From assembly GCA_017452215.1 (NCBI GenBank), contig JAFTMU010000059.1, forward strand, positions 1 to 7,596: DNA of 7,596 nt, read 5' to 3'. Position 1 is the stretch's first letter, and every line of letters starts with the position of its first letter. The notes beneath the pieces are model-generated. The model had not been told where the DNA came from, searched no databases, and saw only the letters and a program-made list of their open reading frames with translations. A program made the position numbers and the translations under genes. This DNA comes from Clostridia bacterium. GTDB lineage: Bacteria; Bacillota; Clostridia; Oscillospirales; CAG-272. Positions 6,180 to 7,596 of this stretch are shown here, piece by piece.

Positions 6180-7424
6180 ATGAAATACGGTTGCATTGGG
6201 GAGCACTTGGGGCATAGCTTTTCCAAGGAGATCCACCTATCCCTCTCGGAGAATCCTTATGAGATCAGGGAGATCCCGAGAGAGGGGCTTGATGCGTTTA
6301 TGACCGAGCGTGATTTTTTGGGCATCAACGTGACTATTCCTTACAAGGAGGACGTGATCCCGCATCTTTTTTGGATCAGCGAGCAGGCAAAAAGCATTGG
6401 GGCTGTGAATACCATCGTCAAAAAAGAAGGGAAGCTGTACGGCTATAATACCGATTTCTTTGGTATGAGTGATCTCATTCGCCGCATTGGCGTCAGCCTC
6501 TGCGGAAAAAAGCTTGCCGTTCTCGGCACGGGGGGAACCTCCCGCACGGCGGTTGCCGTGGGAAAAGCCATGGGGGCTTGCCGTATTCTGCGTGTGAGCC
6601 GCACGGCACGGGAGGGCGCTATTGATTACGAGACGCTTCGCCAGCGCTATGCGGATACCCAGGTCATCATCAATACCACCCCCTCGGGAATGTTTCCAAA
6701 TCCCAATGCAACTCCCGTTGATATCGGGGACTTTCCCCACTTGGAGGGTGTGATCGATGCTATTTACAATCCTTTGCGTCCCGAGCTTGTTTTGGAAGCG
6801 AAAAAGAGAGGGATCCCCTCGGAGGGCGGACTCTTTATGCTGGTTGCCCAGGCGGTGCGGGCGTCAGAGATCTTTTTGAATTGCTCGTATTCGGAGGAAA
6901 CGGTGGAAGCGGTCTATGGCAAGATCCTGCGTCAAAAGGAAAACGTGGTGCTGGTAGGAATGCCTGCCAGCGGCAAGAGCACGGTGGGACGACAAATCGC
7001 AAAGCGACTTGGACGGGAGTTCTTTGACCTGGACGAGGAGATCGTCCGTGAGGCGGGCTGCTCGATTCCCGAGATCTTTGAAAGGGACGGGGAAAGTGCT
7101 TTTCGGGACTTGGAGGCCTTTGTGCTTAGAGAACGACTGGCGCAAAAGAACGGCATTGTGTTAGCCACAGGTGGGGGAGCGATCCTCAGGGACGAGAACG
7201 TGGATCAGCTCCGCCGCAACGGACGCCTTTATTTTCTTGACCGCCCGCTGTCTATGCTGCTCCCCACGGAGGACCGACCTCTTGGGAACAGTGTTGATGC
7301 CATCAAAAAGCGTTATGAGGAGCGGTATGAGCGATATTGCTCTGTAGCGGATTGCCGCATTGACGGTAGCGGAAGCGTGGACGAGGTGGCGTCTTTGATC
7401 GAAAAGGAGTTTGCAAATTCATGA
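6180..7424 (+). CDS. aroE/aroK: Shikimate dehydrogenase-shikimate kinase fusion protein
   Basis: One 414-residue frame carries two consecutive shikimate-pathway enzymes. Residues 1 to about 248 are shikimate dehydrogenase (NADPH reduction of 3-dehydroshikimate): substrate serines 13 and 15 in GHSFSK, catalytic Lys56 in NVTIPYKE, Asn77 in GAVNT, Asp92 in YNTDFFG, nucleotide loop GTGGTS (116-121), SRTAR (140-144) in the place of the NADP-selecting basic motif, and Gln224 in MLVAQA. Residues about 254-414 are shikimate kinase: Walker A GMPASGKST (260-268), DLD (283-285), Arg309 in FRDLE, TGGGA (330-334), lid Arg366 in DRPL, and Arg382 in ERYERY. The linker is only a few residues. Both active sites look complete, so the protein should take dehydroshikimate to shikimate 3-phosphate. 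The frame is continuous with no stop or second start at the junction. Confidence 0.95.
   Translation: MKYGCIGEHLGHSFSKEIHLSLSENPYEIREIPREGLDAFMTERDFLGINVTIPYKEDVIPHLFWISEQAKSIGAVNTIVKKEGKLYGYNTDFFGMSDLIRRIGVSLCGKKLAVLGTGGTSRTAVAVGKAMGACRILRVSRTAREGAIDYETLRQRYADTQVIINTTPSGMFPNPNATPVDIGDFPHLEGVIDAIYNPLRPELVLEAKKRGIPSEGGLFMLVAQAVRASEIFLNCSYSEETVEAVYGKILRQKENVVLVGMPASGKSTVGRQIAKRLGREFFDLDEEIVREAGCSIPEIFERDGESAFRDLEAFVLRERLAQKNGIVLATGGGAILRDENVDQLRRNGRLYFLDRPLSMLLPTEDRPLGNSVDAIKKRYEERYERYCSVADCRIDGSGSVDEVASLIEKEFANS
7403..7409 (+). promoter_or_regulatory. Ribosome binding site of aroQ
   Basis: AAAGGAG lies 11 bases before the ATG at 7421, inside the last codons of the aroE-aroK fusion. It supports the overlapping ATGA start. 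Confidence 0.75.
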
Positions 7425-7596
7425 AGCTGTATATATTAAATGGACCGAATCTCAATTTTTTGGGGATCAGAGAGCCTGCACATTACGGTTCTGCTACCTA
7501 TGCGGAGCTGATAGAAATGATCAAAAGCCACTGCGCCCGACGTGGGATCGAGGCGGTATGCTATCAATCCAATCACGAGGGGGATCTGGTAGATAA
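7421..7596 (+). CDS. aroQ: 3-dehydroquinate dehydratase, type II (5' part; runs off the window)
   Basis: Removes water from 3-dehydroquinate to give 3-dehydroshikimate, the substrate of the preceding fusion protein. Only the first 58 codons are present, out of about 140-150 usual for this small dodecameric enzyme. They are unmistakable: ILNGPNLNFLG at residues 5-15, REP-x-x-YG with Arg17 and the catalytic Tyr22, and QSNHEGDLVD (49-58), the substrate-binding loop. The ATG at 7421-7423 overlaps the stop of the fusion gene at 7422-7424 (ATGA), so translation is probably coupled. This is the type II dehydratase, unrelated to the AroQ-class chorismate mutase domain of PheA despite the shared name. 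The catalytic histidine and C-terminus lie beyond the right edge. Confidence 0.95.
   Translation, partial: MKLYILNGPNLNFLGIREPAHYGSATYAELIEMIKSHCARRGIEAVCYQSNHEGDLVD

Noticed and set aside
7411..7596. A forward frame open to the right edge from 7411
   Set aside because: It is out of frame with aroQ, whose codons give clear type II dehydroquinase motifs from the ATG at 7421.
1..7596. CRISPR arrays, tRNA or rRNA genes, insertion sequences, integrase or phage genes, defence genes
   Set aside because: I saw no repeat-spacer pattern, no cloverleaf or rRNA-like sequence and no transposase or integrase motifs. Nearly the whole window is accounted for by metabolic and transport genes on one strand.

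Overview
The window is a compact, plus-strand-only bacterial chromosomal segment with ordinary metabolic genes and no sign of mobile or phage DNA. The likely host is a low-to-mid-GC Firmicute of the class Clostridia. This is inferred from strong AGGAGG-type ribosome binding sites, a perfect sigma-A-type promoter, tight gene packing, and protein variants of a kind I recall from clostridial enzymes (the PheA, chorismate synthase and shikimate kinase sequences). No species is recognised.

Layout. Bases 1-53 probably hold the last codons of an upstream gene and the leader of the next. Bases 54-1524 hold the permease and ATPase of a polar amino acid ABC importer, one base apart, closed by a strong intrinsic terminator (1533-1575). 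A short AT-rich intergenic stretch carries a textbook promoter (TTGACA, 17 bp, TATAAT; 1620-1648). It starts a second operon running off the right edge: a class I/II aminotransferase, chorismate mutase-prephenate dehydratase (pheA), 3-dehydroquinate synthase (aroB), chorismate synthase (aroC), a single protein fusing shikimate dehydrogenase to shikimate kinase (aroE-aroK), and the first 58 codons of a type II 3-dehydroquinate dehydratase (aroQ). Two junctions are ATGA start/stop overlaps (aroB/aroC and aroE-aroK/aroQ), which suggests translational coupling.

How the genes work together. AroB makes 3-dehydroquinate, AroQ dehydrates it to 3-dehydroshikimate, and the AroE-AroK fusion reduces that to shikimate and phosphorylates it. 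AroC makes chorismate from EPSP. PheA then converts chorismate via prephenate to phenylpyruvate, and the aminotransferase is well placed to make phenylalanine. The operon therefore covers nearly the whole route to phenylalanine. DAHP synthase and EPSP synthase are not in the window and may lie further downstream or elsewhere. The ABC importer is a separate transcription unit whose substrate cannot be read from these two genes.

I do not see an undescribed biological system here. The most notable points are the AroE-AroK fusion, divergent motifs in AroC, the kinase lid and the PheA ACT domain, and the unusual start region of the aromatic operon.
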